From the NCBI GenBank assembly GCA_045632525.1, contig JAZQWV010000048.1, positions 1 through 30,059 of the forward strand: a stretch of DNA of 30,059 bases, read 5' to 3'. The notes under the pieces are model-generated. The model did not search any database and had not been told where the DNA came from. It was given only the letters and a program-made list of their open reading frames with translations. How positions within the stretch are numbered: position 1 is the first letter of the stretch; each line of letters starts with the position of its first letter. Positions 20,695 through 29,125 of this stretch are shown here, one piece after another. Made by a program: the position numbers and the translations under genes. Source of the stretch: Fimenecus sp045632525 (GTDB lineage: Bacteria > Bacillota > Clostridia > Oscillospirales > Acutalibacteraceae).

Positions 20695-23164
20695 CACTTT
20701 CGTCTTCACCGTATGATTTGTTTGCTCCACCTTGTGCCAAAGCGTTCATTTCGAGCCATTGTTGCTTTGAAACAAGAACTTTTCTTGGTTTTGCACCTTC
20801 ATAAGGCCCAATAATTCCGCGTTCTTCAAGTTCATCAACAATACGAGCGGCACGAGCATAACCGAGTTTTAATTTTCTTTGAAGAAGTGTTGTTGACGCA
20901 GATTGTGCCTCAATAACTACTTCAATTGCTTTTGGAAGCATCTCATCAGAATGACCTGCTTCTCCGTCTTCACTTGGTGCTGAATCCTTCTTTTTAACAC
21001 CACTATTAGCAGCGTTTTTATCAATTTCTTTTATAACATCATCGTCATAAGCAGATTGCTCTTGCTTTTTGATAAAGTTTACAACATTTTCAACTTCTTT
21101 ATCAGAGAGATAGCAACCCTGTACACGAATTGGTTTTGGGATACCAACAGGATAATAAAGCATATCACCATTACCAAGCAGTTTTTCAGCACCAACAGAG
21201 TCAATAATTGTTCGAGAGTCAACCTGTGATGAAACTGAAAGTGAAATACGGCTTGGAATGTTTGCCTTGATAATTCCTGTAATAACATCAACAGATGGTC
21301 TTTGAGTAGCAATTACCAAGTGCATACCTGCTGCACGAGCCATCTGAGCAAGACGACAAATTGAATCTTCAACTTCATTTGGTGCTGCCATCATTAAGTC
21401 TGACAACTCATCGATGAAAATAACAATCTGTGGCATCTTCTTTTTGCCTTCGCTCTCACAAATACTGTTATACCCTGAAATATCGCGAACACTATGTTCA
21501 GAGAAAGTCTTGTATCTTGTGAGCATTTCTGTAACAGCCCATGCAAGTGCACCTGATGCTTTTCTAGGGTCAGAAACAACAGGAACAAGCAAATGTGGAA
21601 TTCCATTGTAAACGGTAAATTCAACTTGTTTTGGGTCAATCATTAAAAGCTTAACTTCATCGGGAGTCGCGTTATAAAGAATGCTGACAATCATTGAGTT
21701 AAGACAAACTGATTTACCAGAACCTGTTGTACCCGCGATAAGTAAGTGTGGCATTTTTACAAGGTCAGAATAGACAAATTCACCTGTAATGTCTTTACCA
21801 AGCGCAACAGTGAGCTTTGATTTTGCTTCTTTATATTGTGGTTGGTCAATAACTTCACGCATTGATACCATTCGTCTGTTTTTATTTGGGACTTCAATAC
21901 CCACTGCTGCTTTATTAGGTATTGGCGCTTCTATACGAACACCAGATGCCGCAAGATTAAGTGCAATATCATCAGCAAGGTTTGTGATTTTACTGATTTT
22001 AACACCAGCAGCTGGTTGAATTTCATATCTTGTAACAGAAGGTCCTTGAGAAATACCAACGATTTTTGTTTCAACACCAAAACTTCTCAATGTGTTTGTG
22101 AGTTTTTCGGCGTTCATCTTGCGTTCAGCTTCATAATTTGAAGCATTACTGCTTTTTGGTAAATTCAAACATTCAATTGAAGGAAGAATATATGGTTTAG
22201 CTTTTTCTTCTTCCCATTCGTCATCGTCAGCGATTTCTGTGACTTCTTCTATTTTTTCTTGAACTGGTTCAGCTTCAACAACATTCTTTTTGATAATATC
22301 ATCAAGATTAATTACTTTTTCTTCTGTTGCTGGTGTTTCATCATCAGATTCAATATCAATATTTTTACCTGTTGCATCAGAGTATGGTACTAAATCATCA
22401 TCAGGAATTTCTTCGTTAAACAAAGGAATTTTTTCTGCATCTGGCTCTGGTTCTGGACCTAAATCAACATCGGCAATAAATTCTTTCTTTCGCTGAACTT
22501 TTTCTTCGTGATGCTGTTCGAGTTTTTCACCATATTCTGCAATTTTATCCCCGGTTACTTCCCCTATCTTCTTAACAGGTTTTGAAATGCCTTTAAACAA
22601 TCTTTCAAGAGTAAGATTTGAAGTTACCATTAAAAGCACAAAAAGAATAATAAAGGCTATTACAAGGCTTGCTGCGACACTTCCACCTGTAATTAAAAGT
22701 ATAAGACCACCAATGATTGCACCAAACACACCACTACCAAGCATACTGCCATCAATCTTATATGTATTATAAGCATCTTTAATTGCTGCAAAAAATTCTG
22801 TATTACTATCACAAACAATAATGTGCCATATACTACAGATTACTGTAATAATTAAAGTCACTTCAATAAGTTTTGTTGTGAATTTTCCGTCAGTTTTATC
22901 AAGTGTAAGGAAAACTGCAACGACGAAGAGTAATAATGGGAAAATAAATGTGCAGAAACCAAACATTCCAAAAAGAAAAGTTCTGAGTAATCCCCATAAT
23001 CCACCTGCATCAATTATTGAAAGACAGAGCAGCAAAATTGCAATTGCAAAAAGAATTATTGCACTAAATTGTCTATTTACTGAAAAATTCTTTTTTGTAT
23101 TTTGTTTTTTACTTCTAGAATTATTGCTTCTCGAAGTAGTTTTTTTACTTCTTTGATTTGCCAT
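20675..23164 (-). CDS. ftsK: DNA translocase FtsK/SpoIIIE
   Basis: FtsK/SpoIIIE is a membrane-anchored hexameric DNA pump that clears chromosome ends from the division septum and, in spore-formers, moves the chromosome into the forespore. The 829-residue protein has a basic N-terminus, several membrane segments between about residues 34 and 182, an acidic linker (about 230-325), and the motor with Walker A GTTGSGKS (478-485) and Walker B VIFIDELSD (about 581-589). It ends with the DNA-reading gamma domain (EAQSASTTLLQRKLKLGYARAA, about 755-776). The ATG at 23164 follows GGAG, with an in-frame TTG one codon earlier. tepA near ftsK/spoIIIE matches Bacillus gene order. Confidence 0.96.
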   Translation of the reverse strand: MANQRSKKTTSRSNNSRSKKQNTKKNFSVNRQFSAIILFAIAILLLCLSIIDAGGLWGLLRTFLFGMFGFCTFIFPLLLFVVAVFLTLDKTDGKFTTKLIEVTLIITVICSIWHIIVCDSNTEFFAAIKDAYNTYKIDGSMLGSGVFGAIIGGLILLITGGSVAASLVIAFIILFVLLMVTSNLTLERLFKGISKPVKKIGEVTGDKIAEYGEKLEQHHEEKVQRKKEFIADVDLGPEPEPDAEKIPLFNEEIPDDDLVPYSDATGKNIDIESDDETPATEEKVINLDDIIKKNVVEAEPVQEKIEEVTEIADDDEWEEEKAKPYILPSIECLNLPKSSNASNYEAERKMNAEKLTNTLRSFGVETKIVGISQGPSVTRYEIQPAAGVKISKITNLADDIALNLAASGVRIEAPIPNKAAVGIEVPNKNRRMVSMREVIDQPQYKEAKSKLTVALGKDITGEFVYSDLVKMPHLLIAGTTGSGKSVCLNSMIVSILYNATPDEVKLLMIDPKQVEFTVYNGIPHLLVPVVSDPRKASGALAWAVTEMLTRYKTFSEHSVRDISGYNSICESEGKKKMPQIVIFIDELSDLMMAAPNEVEDSICRLAQMARAAGMHLVIATQRPSVDVITGIIKANIPSRISLSVSSQVDSRTIIDSVGAEKLLGNGDMLYYPVGIPKPIRVQGCYLSDKEVENVVNFIKKQEQSAYDDDVIKEIDKNAANSGVKKKDSAPSEDGEAGHSDEMLPKAIEVVIEAQSASTTLLQRKLKLGYARAARIVDELEERGIIGPYEGAKPRKVLVSKQQWLEMNALAQGGANKSYGEDESDEQNFE

Positions 23165-23179
23165 CAAAACATCTCCAAA

Positions 23180-24040
23180 TTAAAGTCCAAGAATACTACA
23201 AATTAATACAATTACGCCAAGAGCAAGACAATAGAAACCAAAATATTTCCACATATCTTTCTTCAAAATCCATTGTAAAAGTTTTATGCAAGCAACACCT
23301 GAAACAGCTGCTACGATAATACCAATAATTGTTGGTAATAATTCTAATTGTGCACCAACATCGATAGCATCTTTAAGTTCTACAATATTTGCTACAAGAA
23401 TTGCAGGAATACCAAGAATAAATGAATACTCAACCATCGTTTCTTTTGAAACGCCAAAAATCATACCTGTTGAAATTGTTGAGCCTGAGCGTGAAATTCC
23501 CGGAAATCCCGCTGCAAAAGCTTGAGCTATACCAATAGCGAGTGCTTCTTTTGGATTAACTTCATTAGATAAAGTTTTTCGCTTGCCAATATATGTAGAA
23601 ACTAGCAAAAGCATACCAGTAACTAAGAAACAAAAACCTTCAATAAGAATACTGTCGTCTTCTGAGAATCCTGAAAGTACATCCATAAGCTTAAGGTCGT
23701 TTCCAACAGGAATCAAGAGCAATAAAAGTGGAACACAGGAAATTACAAACATAAACAACATTTTCTTTTTACCTGCAAGTTCACTGAATTTGAATTTTCC
23801 TGTGAAAATAAGTTTTATTAAATCAAAACATTCTGTAATCAATTCAAAAATAGTTTTGTGGAAAACAATAAATACTGCTATTAAAGTTCCAAGGTGTAAA
23901 AGAACGGAAAACAATAATGACCCCTCACCAGATACACCTAAAAAATGTTGAAATAGTGATAAATGACCACTACTTGAAATAGGCAAAAATTCAGTTATAC
24001 CCTGAACCAAACCTAAAATGATCGCTTTAATAATTGACAT
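23180..24040 (-). CDS. uppP: Undecaprenyl-diphosphatase UppP (BacA)
   Basis: UppP dephosphorylates undecaprenyl diphosphate, recycling the lipid carrier for peptidoglycan synthesis. High levels give bacitracin resistance. The 286-residue polytopic membrane protein has both family signatures: QGITEFLPISSSGHL (residues 13-27, with Glu17 and His26) and GFPGISRSGST (178-188, with Arg184). The ATG abuts the stop codon of the upstream tepA-like gene, with no gap, and ftsK follows after 15 bases. The cluster therefore couples wall-lipid recycling with septal DNA transport. Confidence 0.96.
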   Translation of the reverse strand: MSIIKAIILGLVQGITEFLPISSSGHLSLFQHFLGVSGEGSLLFSVLLHLGTLIAVFIVFHKTIFELITECFDLIKLIFTGKFKFSELAGKKKMLFMFVISCVPLLLLLIPVGNDLKLMDVLSGFSEDDSILIEGFCFLVTGMLLLVSTYIGKRKTLSNEVNPKEALAIGIAQAFAAGFPGISRSGSTISTGMIFGVSKETMVEYSFILGIPAILVANIVELKDAIDVGAQLELLPTIIGIIVAAVSGVACIKLLQWILKKDMWKYFGFYCLALGVIVLICSILGL

Positions 24041-24778
24041 TTAATCATCTCCATTGTTTTTGTTGATTTTAGAATATAAATATGACAATGCGTCTTTTAA
24101 ATTACCAATATTATCAATTAAGCCTTCTTTTACGGCTGTTTCACCATCAAGAACAGTGCCAACATCCATTATCAACTCCCCTGTCGCTAACATAAGTTGA
24201 CGAAAACGGTCAGGCTCAATATTAGAATTCTGTGATACAAAACTAACAATTCGTTCTTGCATTTTATCAAAATATGAAAGTGTTTGTGGCACACCCAAAA
24301 CTAAGCCGTTCATTCTAACAGGGTGTATAGTCATTGTTGCAGTTGGAACAATAAAAGAACGGTCAGAAGATACTGCAAGCGGAACACCAATTGAGTGTCC
24401 ACCACCAAGTACAAGCGAAGCAGTAGGCTTTTTCATGCCAGAAATCAATTCAGCAATTGCTAGACCCGCTTCAATATCGCCACCTACTGTGTTAAGAATA
24501 ATGAGCAAACCATCAATGCTGTCATCTTCTTCAACTGCAACGAGTTGAGGTATTACATGTTCATATTTTGTTGTTTTGTTGGTTGGCGGCAAAATATAGT
24601 GGCCTTCAATTTGACCTATTATAGTAAGACAGTGGATATATTTACCATCTCTTCCGACAGAAAAAGCTCCGTTATCTCTTATTTCGTCGCTAATCGAAGT
24701 ATCTTGTTCATTATAGACTTCGTCTTGTAAATCATCTGAGCTTTGTACCAAAACGCTATCATTAAAATATAAACACAT
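24041..24778 (-). CDS. ClpP-class serine protease, TepA-like
   Basis: The 245-residue protein has the ClpP/crotonase fold of the TepA (YmfB) group: LLIILNTVGGDIEAGLAIAE (residues 91-110), nucleophile Ser129 in GGGHSIG, catalytic His152 in TIHPVR, and an acidic residue near 205-211 in DVGTVLD. No signal peptide is evident; about 40 polar residues precede the core. In B. subtilis the homologue lies near spoIIIE and was linked to protein export and spore membrane-protein turnover; the same neighbourhood here supports the call. It is the first gene of the tepA-uppP-ftsK-ygiQ chain, with a strong AGGAGG site and its own promoter. Confidence 0.85.
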   Translation of the reverse strand: MCLYFNDSVLVQSSDDLQDEVYNEQDTSISDEIRDNGAFSVGRDGKYIHCLTIIGQIEGHYILPPTNKTTKYEHVIPQLVAVEEDDSIDGLLIILNTVGGDIEAGLAIAELISGMKKPTASLVLGGGHSIGVPLAVSSDRSFIVPTATMTIHPVRMNGLVLGVPQTLSYFDKMQERIVSFVSQNSNIEPDRFRQLMLATGELIMDVGTVLDGETAVKEGLIDNIGNLKDALSYLYSKINKNNGDD

Positions 24779-24847
24779 GGTTATTACCTCCTAAAGATAA
24801 AAATATTTTTACCTAAAAGAGCGAAAATAATCACATATATGCTAAAT

Positions 24848-24876
24848 ATTGTATCATAATTAATTTTTAATATCAA
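24848..24876 (-). promoter_or_regulatory. Promoter of the tepA-uppP-ftsK chain
   Basis: On the minus strand TTGATA (24871-24876), a 17-base spacer and TACAAT (24848-24853) preceded by TGA (extended -10) lie about 70 bases before the tepA-like gene. Confidence 0.6.
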
Positions 24877-24916
24877 TATTTTGAGAAAAAATACTTTTTA
24901 AAATACTTATTATATA

Positions 24917-24945
24917 TTGACAAATTTATGACAATGTAATAAAAT
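24917..24945 (+). promoter_or_regulatory. Promoter of acn-icd-rex
   Basis: A perfect TTGACA (24917-24922), a 17-base spacer and TAAAAT (24940-24945) point rightward, with a start near 24952. Just after this lies TTGTTAA (24955-24961), a single half-site of the clostridial Rex operator without its partner. It diverges from the tepA promoter. Confidence 0.7.
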
Positions 24946-24992
24946 CTTTGTAGATTGTTAAAAAAATGAAAAAGTCCAAGGAGTGATTTAAA

Positions 24993-26924
24993 ATGGGTAT
25001 GACAATCGGACAAAAACTTATTAAATCTCACCTTGTCAGTGGTGATATGACACCCGGCAATGAAGTTGGTTTGAAAATTGACCAAACATTAACACAAGAT
25101 GCAACTGGTACAATGGCTTATCTTGAGCTTGAAGCAATGGGTATTGAACAAGTTAAGACTGAACTTTCAGTTGCTTATATTGACCACAATACATTGCAGA
25201 CAGGATTTGAAAATGCTGATGACCACAGATTTATTCAAAGCGTTGCTAAAAAACGTGGTATTCGTTTTTCAAGACCTGGTAATGGTATTTGCCATCAAGT
25301 GCACCTTGAAAGATTTGGTAAACCAGGCAAAACATTAATTGGTTCAGATAGTCACACACCTACTGGTGGTGGTATCGGTATGCTTGCTATGGGCGCTGGC
25401 GGACTTGACGTTGCTGTTGCTATGGGTGGCGGTACATACTACATTACAATGCCTAAAATGGTTAGAGTTAACCTTACAGGTAAACTCAGTCCTTGGGTAG
25501 CTGCTAAAGATGTTATTCTTGAAGTTCTTCGTATTATGACAGTCAAGGGTGGCGTAGGTAAGATTATTGAATACGGCGGCGAAGGTGTTGCTACTCTCTC
25601 TGTTCCAGAAAGAGCAACAATTACTAATATGGGTGCTGAACTCGGCGCAACAACATCTGTATTCCCTTCTGACGACATTACAAAAGCATTCTTAAAAGCA
25701 CAAGGTCGTGAAGAAGATTGGGTTGAACTCAAAGCTGATGAAGATGCAGTTTATGATGAAGTTATTAATATTGATTTATCAGAACTTGCTCCAATGGCGG
25801 CTTGTCCTCACATGCCTGACAGAGTTAAATCAGTAACTGAAATCGGCAAAATTAAAGTTGACCAAGTTTGTATTGGTTCATGCACAAACTCATCACTTCT
25901 CGACATGATGAAAGTTGCTGCAATTCTTAAAGGAAAAACCGTTCATCCTGCAGTTAGCCTTTCAATTGCACCAGGTTCAAAACAGGTTCTTAATATGATT
26001 TCACAGAATGGCGCTCTTGCAAATATGATTGATGCAGGTGCAAGAATTCTTGAAAGTGCTTGTGGTCCTTGTATCGGTATGGGACAATCTCCAAATTCCG
26101 CTGGTGTTTCGCTTCGTACATTCAATAGAAACTTTGAAGGTCGTTCAGGTACTGCTGATGCTGGAATATATCTTGTAAGCCCTGAAGTTGCGGCTGCATC
26201 TGCTCTTACAGGTTATCTTACAGACCCAAGAGATTTAGGTGAATTTCCTGAAATCGTTCTTCCAAAAGAATTTATCATCAACGATAATATGGTTGCTATG
26301 CCTGCATCACCTGAAGAAGCAAAAGATGTTGAAGTTATGTATGGTCCTAATATTAAACCTTTCCCAACAAGCGAACCTATGGGTGACGATATTACAGCAA
26401 AAGCTATTCTTAAAGTTGGTGACGATATTACAACTGACCATATTATGCCTGCTGGCGCTAAGATTCTCCCCTATCGTTCAAATATTCCTTTCCTTTCACA
26501 ATATTGTTTCGGAGTTTGTGATAAAACATTCCCTGAAAGAATTAAAGCTGAAGGCAAAGGTATTGTAATTGGTGGTGCAAACTACGGACAAGGCTCATCT
26601 CGTGAACACGCTGCTCTTGTTCCACTTTACCTTGGTGTTAAGGCAGTTATTACAAAGTCTTTTGCTAGAATTCACTGTGCAAACCTTATCAATGCTGGTA
26701 TCCTTCCACTTAACTTTGCAAATCCTGATGATTACGATAAGATTACACAAGGCGATGAATTAAGACTTAAAGGTATTAAAAATGCGATTATAAACAATCA
26801 ACCAGCTGTTCTTGTAAATCTTACAACAAACGAAGAATATGAAATCAAATATGACCTTTCACAGCGTCAGAAAGATATTATTCTCGCAGGTGGTCTTCTT
26901 AATTACACTAAAGAATCTTTTTAA
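24993..26924 (+). CDS. acn: Aconitate hydratase
   Basis: Aconitase interconverts citrate and isocitrate using a [4Fe-4S] cluster. The 643-residue protein has the hallmark SDSHTPTGGG (118-127), the cluster ligands Cys297 in CIGSCTNSS and Cys357 and Cys360 in ESACGPCIG, and the C-terminal swivel domain with GGANYGQGSSREHAAL (about 525-540). This is the shorter, mitochondrial-like class rather than the 850-900 residue AcnA or AcnB forms. The ATG follows AAGGAGTG. Isocitrate dehydrogenase follows after 12 bases, so the two make 2-oxoglutarate from citrate, probably for glutamate synthesis in an anaerobe. A citrate synthase gene is not in the window. Confidence 0.95.
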   Translation: MGMTIGQKLIKSHLVSGDMTPGNEVGLKIDQTLTQDATGTMAYLELEAMGIEQVKTELSVAYIDHNTLQTGFENADDHRFIQSVAKKRGIRFSRPGNGICHQVHLERFGKPGKTLIGSDSHTPTGGGIGMLAMGAGGLDVAVAMGGGTYYITMPKMVRVNLTGKLSPWVAAKDVILEVLRIMTVKGGVGKIIEYGGEGVATLSVPERATITNMGAELGATTSVFPSDDITKAFLKAQGREEDWVELKADEDAVYDEVINIDLSELAPMAACPHMPDRVKSVTEIGKIKVDQVCIGSCTNSSLLDMMKVAAILKGKTVHPAVSLSIAPGSKQVLNMISQNGALANMIDAGARILESACGPCIGMGQSPNSAGVSLRTFNRNFEGRSGTADAGIYLVSPEVAAASALTGYLTDPRDLGEFPEIVLPKEFIINDNMVAMPASPEEAKDVEVMYGPNIKPFPTSEPMGDDITAKAILKVGDDITTDHIMPAGAKILPYRSNIPFLSQYCFGVCDKTFPERIKAEGKGIVIGGANYGQGSSREHAALVPLYLGVKAVITKSFARIHCANLINAGILPLNFANPDDYDKITQGDELRLKGIKNAIINNQPAVLVNLTTNEEYEIKYDLSQRQKDIILAGGLLNYTKESF

Positions 26925-26936
26925 GGAGTTTTAAAT

Positions 26937-28100
26937 ATGGAAAATCAAATTAAAGAAGCTCTTGCAAAGTATGAAGCTCTTATCAGAGAACAACTTACAA
27001 GAAATGAAAAGATTAAAGCACAAAAAGAATTTGTAGATTTTGAAAAACTTGATAAAATCATTATCGGTGTTTGTGGTGGTGATGGCATTGGACCAATTAT
27101 CACAAAAGAATCAGCAAGAGTTCTTGAATATATGCTTGCTGATGATGTAAAAACTGGTAAAGTTGAATTTAAGGTTATTGATGGTCTTACAATCGAAAAT
27201 CGTGTTGCTGTTATGAAAGCTATTCCTGATGATGTTCTTGCAGAACTTAAAGAGTGCCATGTTATTCTTAAAGGACCTACAACAACTCCACAGGCTGGCG
27301 ACCCATGGCCAAACATTGAAAGTGCTAATGTTGCAATGAGAAAAGAACTTGATCTTTTTGCAAATGTTAGACCTGTTAAAGTTCCTGACCAAGGAATTGA
27401 CTGGACATTCTTCCGTGAAAATACTGAAGGTGCTTATGCAGTAGGTTCAAAAGGTGTTAATGTTACTGAAGACCTTGCTATGGACTTTGTTGTTACAACA
27501 AGTGAAGGCTCAGAAAGAATTGCTCGTATGGCTTATGACTATGCAAAGAGAAATGGTAAAGAGAGAGTTTCTATTATCAACAAAGCAAATGTTATTAAGA
27601 CAACTGATGGTAAATTCTTGAGAATCTGTAAAGAAGTTGGTAAAGAATATCCAGAAATCATAACAGATGAATGGTATGTTGATATTACAACTGCTAAGTT
27701 GATTGACGAAAAGAGAAGAAAAGACTTTAAGGTATTTGTTCTTCCAAACCTTTATGGTGATATTATCACTGATGAAGCTGCTGAATTCCAAGGTGGTGTT
27801 GGTACTGCTGGTAGTGCTAACCTTGGTAAGAGATATGCAATGTTTGAAGCAATTCACGGTTCAGCACCAAGAATGATTCGTGAAGGTCGCGGTCAATATG
27901 CTGACCCTTGTTCAATGCTTCGTGCAACTGTTATGCTTCTCTCACACATTGGTAAACAAAAAGAAGCTGATTTGCTTGAAAGAGCACTTGATATTTGTAT
28001 GTTTGAAGAAAAGAAACTTACAATTACAGGTCGTGACAACGGTGCAACATGTAGTGACTTCGGTGACTATGTAATGGAAACTGTTAAAAAGCTTTCATAA
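26937..28100 (+). CDS. icd: Isocitrate dehydrogenase
   Basis: This 387-residue beta-decarboxylating dehydrogenase oxidises isocitrate to 2-oxoglutarate. The substrate motif is of the isocitrate type: Ser129, Asn131, Arg135 and Arg145 in SANVAMRKELDLFANVR. Also present are Tyr167 in FRENTEGAY, Lys217 in NKAN, the metal-binding Asp275 and Asp279 in LYGDIITDE, and HGSAPR (308-313). An isopropylmalate dehydrogenase would differ at the Ser/Asn positions. The coenzyme (NAD or NADP) cannot be assigned safely. An N-terminal charged extension of about 35 residues precedes the fold. It sits between acn and rex with gaps of 12 bases on each side. Confidence 0.93.
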   Translation: MENQIKEALAKYEALIREQLTRNEKIKAQKEFVDFEKLDKIIIGVCGGDGIGPIITKESARVLEYMLADDVKTGKVEFKVIDGLTIENRVAVMKAIPDDVLAELKECHVILKGPTTTPQAGDPWPNIESANVAMRKELDLFANVRPVKVPDQGIDWTFFRENTEGAYAVGSKGVNVTEDLAMDFVVTTSEGSERIARMAYDYAKRNGKERVSIINKANVIKTTDGKFLRICKEVGKEYPEIITDEWYVDITTAKLIDEKRRKDFKVFVLPNLYGDIITDEAAEFQGGVGTAGSANLGKRYAMFEAIHGSAPRMIREGRGQYADPCSMLRATVMLLSHIGKQKEADLLERALDICMFEEKKLTITGRDNGATCSDFGDYVMETVKKLS

Positions 28101-28112
28101 GAGGTGAAAATT

Positions 28113-28745
28113 ATGGGTAAAAATGATGGAGTTTCAATTTCTGTCATTAAGCGTCTCCCCCGTTATTACAGATTTTTAGGTGAATTAAAAGCAAGAGGTG
28201 TTGTTAGAATTTCTTCTAAAGATTTATCTGAAAAAATGGGATTTACTGCATCTCAGATTAGACAAGATTTAAATTGTTTTGGTGGTTTTGGTCAACAAGG
28301 ATATGGTTACAATATTGAAAGTCTTTATAATGAAATTGGCAAGATTTTAGGTGTTGATAAAACTAGAAAAGCAATTCTTATTGGAGCAGGAAACCTTGGT
28401 AAAGCTGTAGCATTACACATGTCTTTTGAGGCAAGAGGTTTTAATGTTATTGGAATTTTCGATAAAAATCCTGCACTTTCTGGGCAGATGTTGCGCGGAA
28501 TACCAATTAGACACATTGATGGACTTTTTGATTTTTGCAAAGACAACTCCCCTGTTGTTGCAGTTCTTTGTATACCAAGTGCTGCTGCAGAAACGCTTGC
28601 ACCGCAACTTGTTCAATTAGGTATTAAAGGATTTTGGAACTTTAGCCATTATGACATATCTGCTAATCATCCAAATGTTGCTGTTGAAAATGTTCATCTA
28701 AGTGACAGTTTAATGACGCTTAGCTATCATGTAAGTAATTTATAA
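28113..28745 (+). CDS. rex: Redox-sensing transcriptional repressor Rex
   Basis: Rex binds DNA when the NADH/NAD+ ratio is low and lets go when NADH rises, controlling fermentation and respiration genes. The 210-residue protein has an N-terminal winged helix (about 10-75, with SQIRQDLNCFGGFGQQGYGY, residues 47-66, as family hallmark), a Rossmann domain with GAGNLGKA (91-98), and a domain-swapping C-terminal helix. The ATG at 28113 is preferred because AGAGGTG lies 7 bases upstream; an in-frame GTG at 28104 overlaps that site. It is the last gene of acn-icd-rex, suggesting that redox sensing and the oxidative branch of the citrate cycle are tied together. Confidence 0.96.
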   Translation: MGKNDGVSISVIKRLPRYYRFLGELKARGVVRISSKDLSEKMGFTASQIRQDLNCFGGFGQQGYGYNIESLYNEIGKILGVDKTRKAILIGAGNLGKAVALHMSFEARGFNVIGIFDKNPALSGQMLRGIPIRHIDGLFDFCKDNSPVVAVLCIPSAAAETLAPQLVQLGIKGFWNFSHYDISANHPNVAVENVHLSDSLMTLSYHVSNL

Positions 28746-28785
28746 AAAAATTAACCACTCACACAAGTGAGTGGTTAATTTTTTT
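28744..28785. terminator. Two-way terminator between rex and the AbrB-like gene
   Basis: CCACTCAC/GTGAGTGG (28755-28762 with 28767-28774, loop ACAA) is extended by AT pairs to a perfect stem of about 19 bp, with T runs in both directions. It serves the rightward rex transcript and the leftward AbrB-like transcript, whose stop codon overlaps its edge. Confidence 0.93.
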
Positions 28786-29035
28786 ATATGTTTTTTAAGT
28801 TTTCAAGACAAGTTGGGCAAATATTTATTCCTTTAAACTCAATTAAATCATTTTCATTATCGCAGAATACACATTTTGAATGAAATCTTTTTAAAATAAT
28901 TGAATCATCATTATAAAAAAACTCTAATGCTAATTTTTCGTTGTCGTTTGCTTTAAAAACATCTCTAAGTAGATGTTTTGGTAAAACTATTCTGCCATTG
29001 TTGTCAACTGGTCTTACAATTAAAGTTGATTTCAT
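28784..29035 (-). CDS. AbrB-family transition-state regulator with a CxxC/CxxC tail
   Basis: The 83-residue protein has an AbrB/SpoVT swapped-hairpin DNA-binding domain at its N-terminus (MKSTLIVRPVDNNGRIVLPK, residues 1-20), closely like Bacillus AbrB/Abh. Instead of the usual C-terminal oligomerisation domain it has a short zinc-ribbon-like module with Cys55/Cys58 (CVFC) and Cys73/Cys76 (CPTC). AbrB proteins control the shift to stationary phase and sporulation. The targets here are unknown, and self-control is plausible given the palindrome at its promoter. The ATG at 29035 follows AAAGGTGGTG. A longer frame to 29098 would begin upstream of the promoter boxes and is rejected. Confidence 0.87.
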   Translation of the reverse strand: MKSTLIVRPVDNNGRIVLPKHLLRDVFKANDNEKLALEFFYNDDSIILKRFHSKCVFCDNENDLIEFKGINICPTCLENLKNI

Positions 29036-29042
29036 ACAAAAT

Positions 29043-29115
29043 ACACCACCTTTTTCTAAAATATACCATAAATTGACATATTTGTCAACAAACGGCATAT
29101 TTTCAAAGGTGGTGT
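29043..29115. repeat. Near-symmetric palindromic promoter region of the AbrB-like gene
   Basis: ACACCACCTTT at 29043-29053 is matched inverted by AAAGGTGGTGT at 29105-29115. Inside these, AAAATATACC (29058-29067) is matched by GGCATATTTT (29094-29103) with one mismatch. The centre is a perfect 16-base palindrome TTGACATATTTGTCAA (29073-29088). The left arm has about 3 extra bases. The whole can act as a divergent operator or promoter, or fold as RNA when read from purL. Confidence 0.8.
29060..29088 (-). promoter_or_regulatory. Promoter of the AbrB-like gene with overlapping operator
   Basis: On the minus strand TTGACA (29083-29088), a 17-base spacer and TATATT (29060-29065) precede the gene. 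The -35 box forms half of a perfect palindrome, so a dimer bound there would block polymerase. Because of the symmetry a mirror promoter TTGACA (29073-29078), 17 bases, CATATT (29096-29101) points rightward. Confidence 0.7.
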
Positions 29116-29125
29116 TTCGACTTAA

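Noticed and set aside
24955..24972. A Rex operator in the acn promoter.
   Set aside because: Only the left half TTGTTAA is present; the right half is absent, so it is noted as a half-site only.
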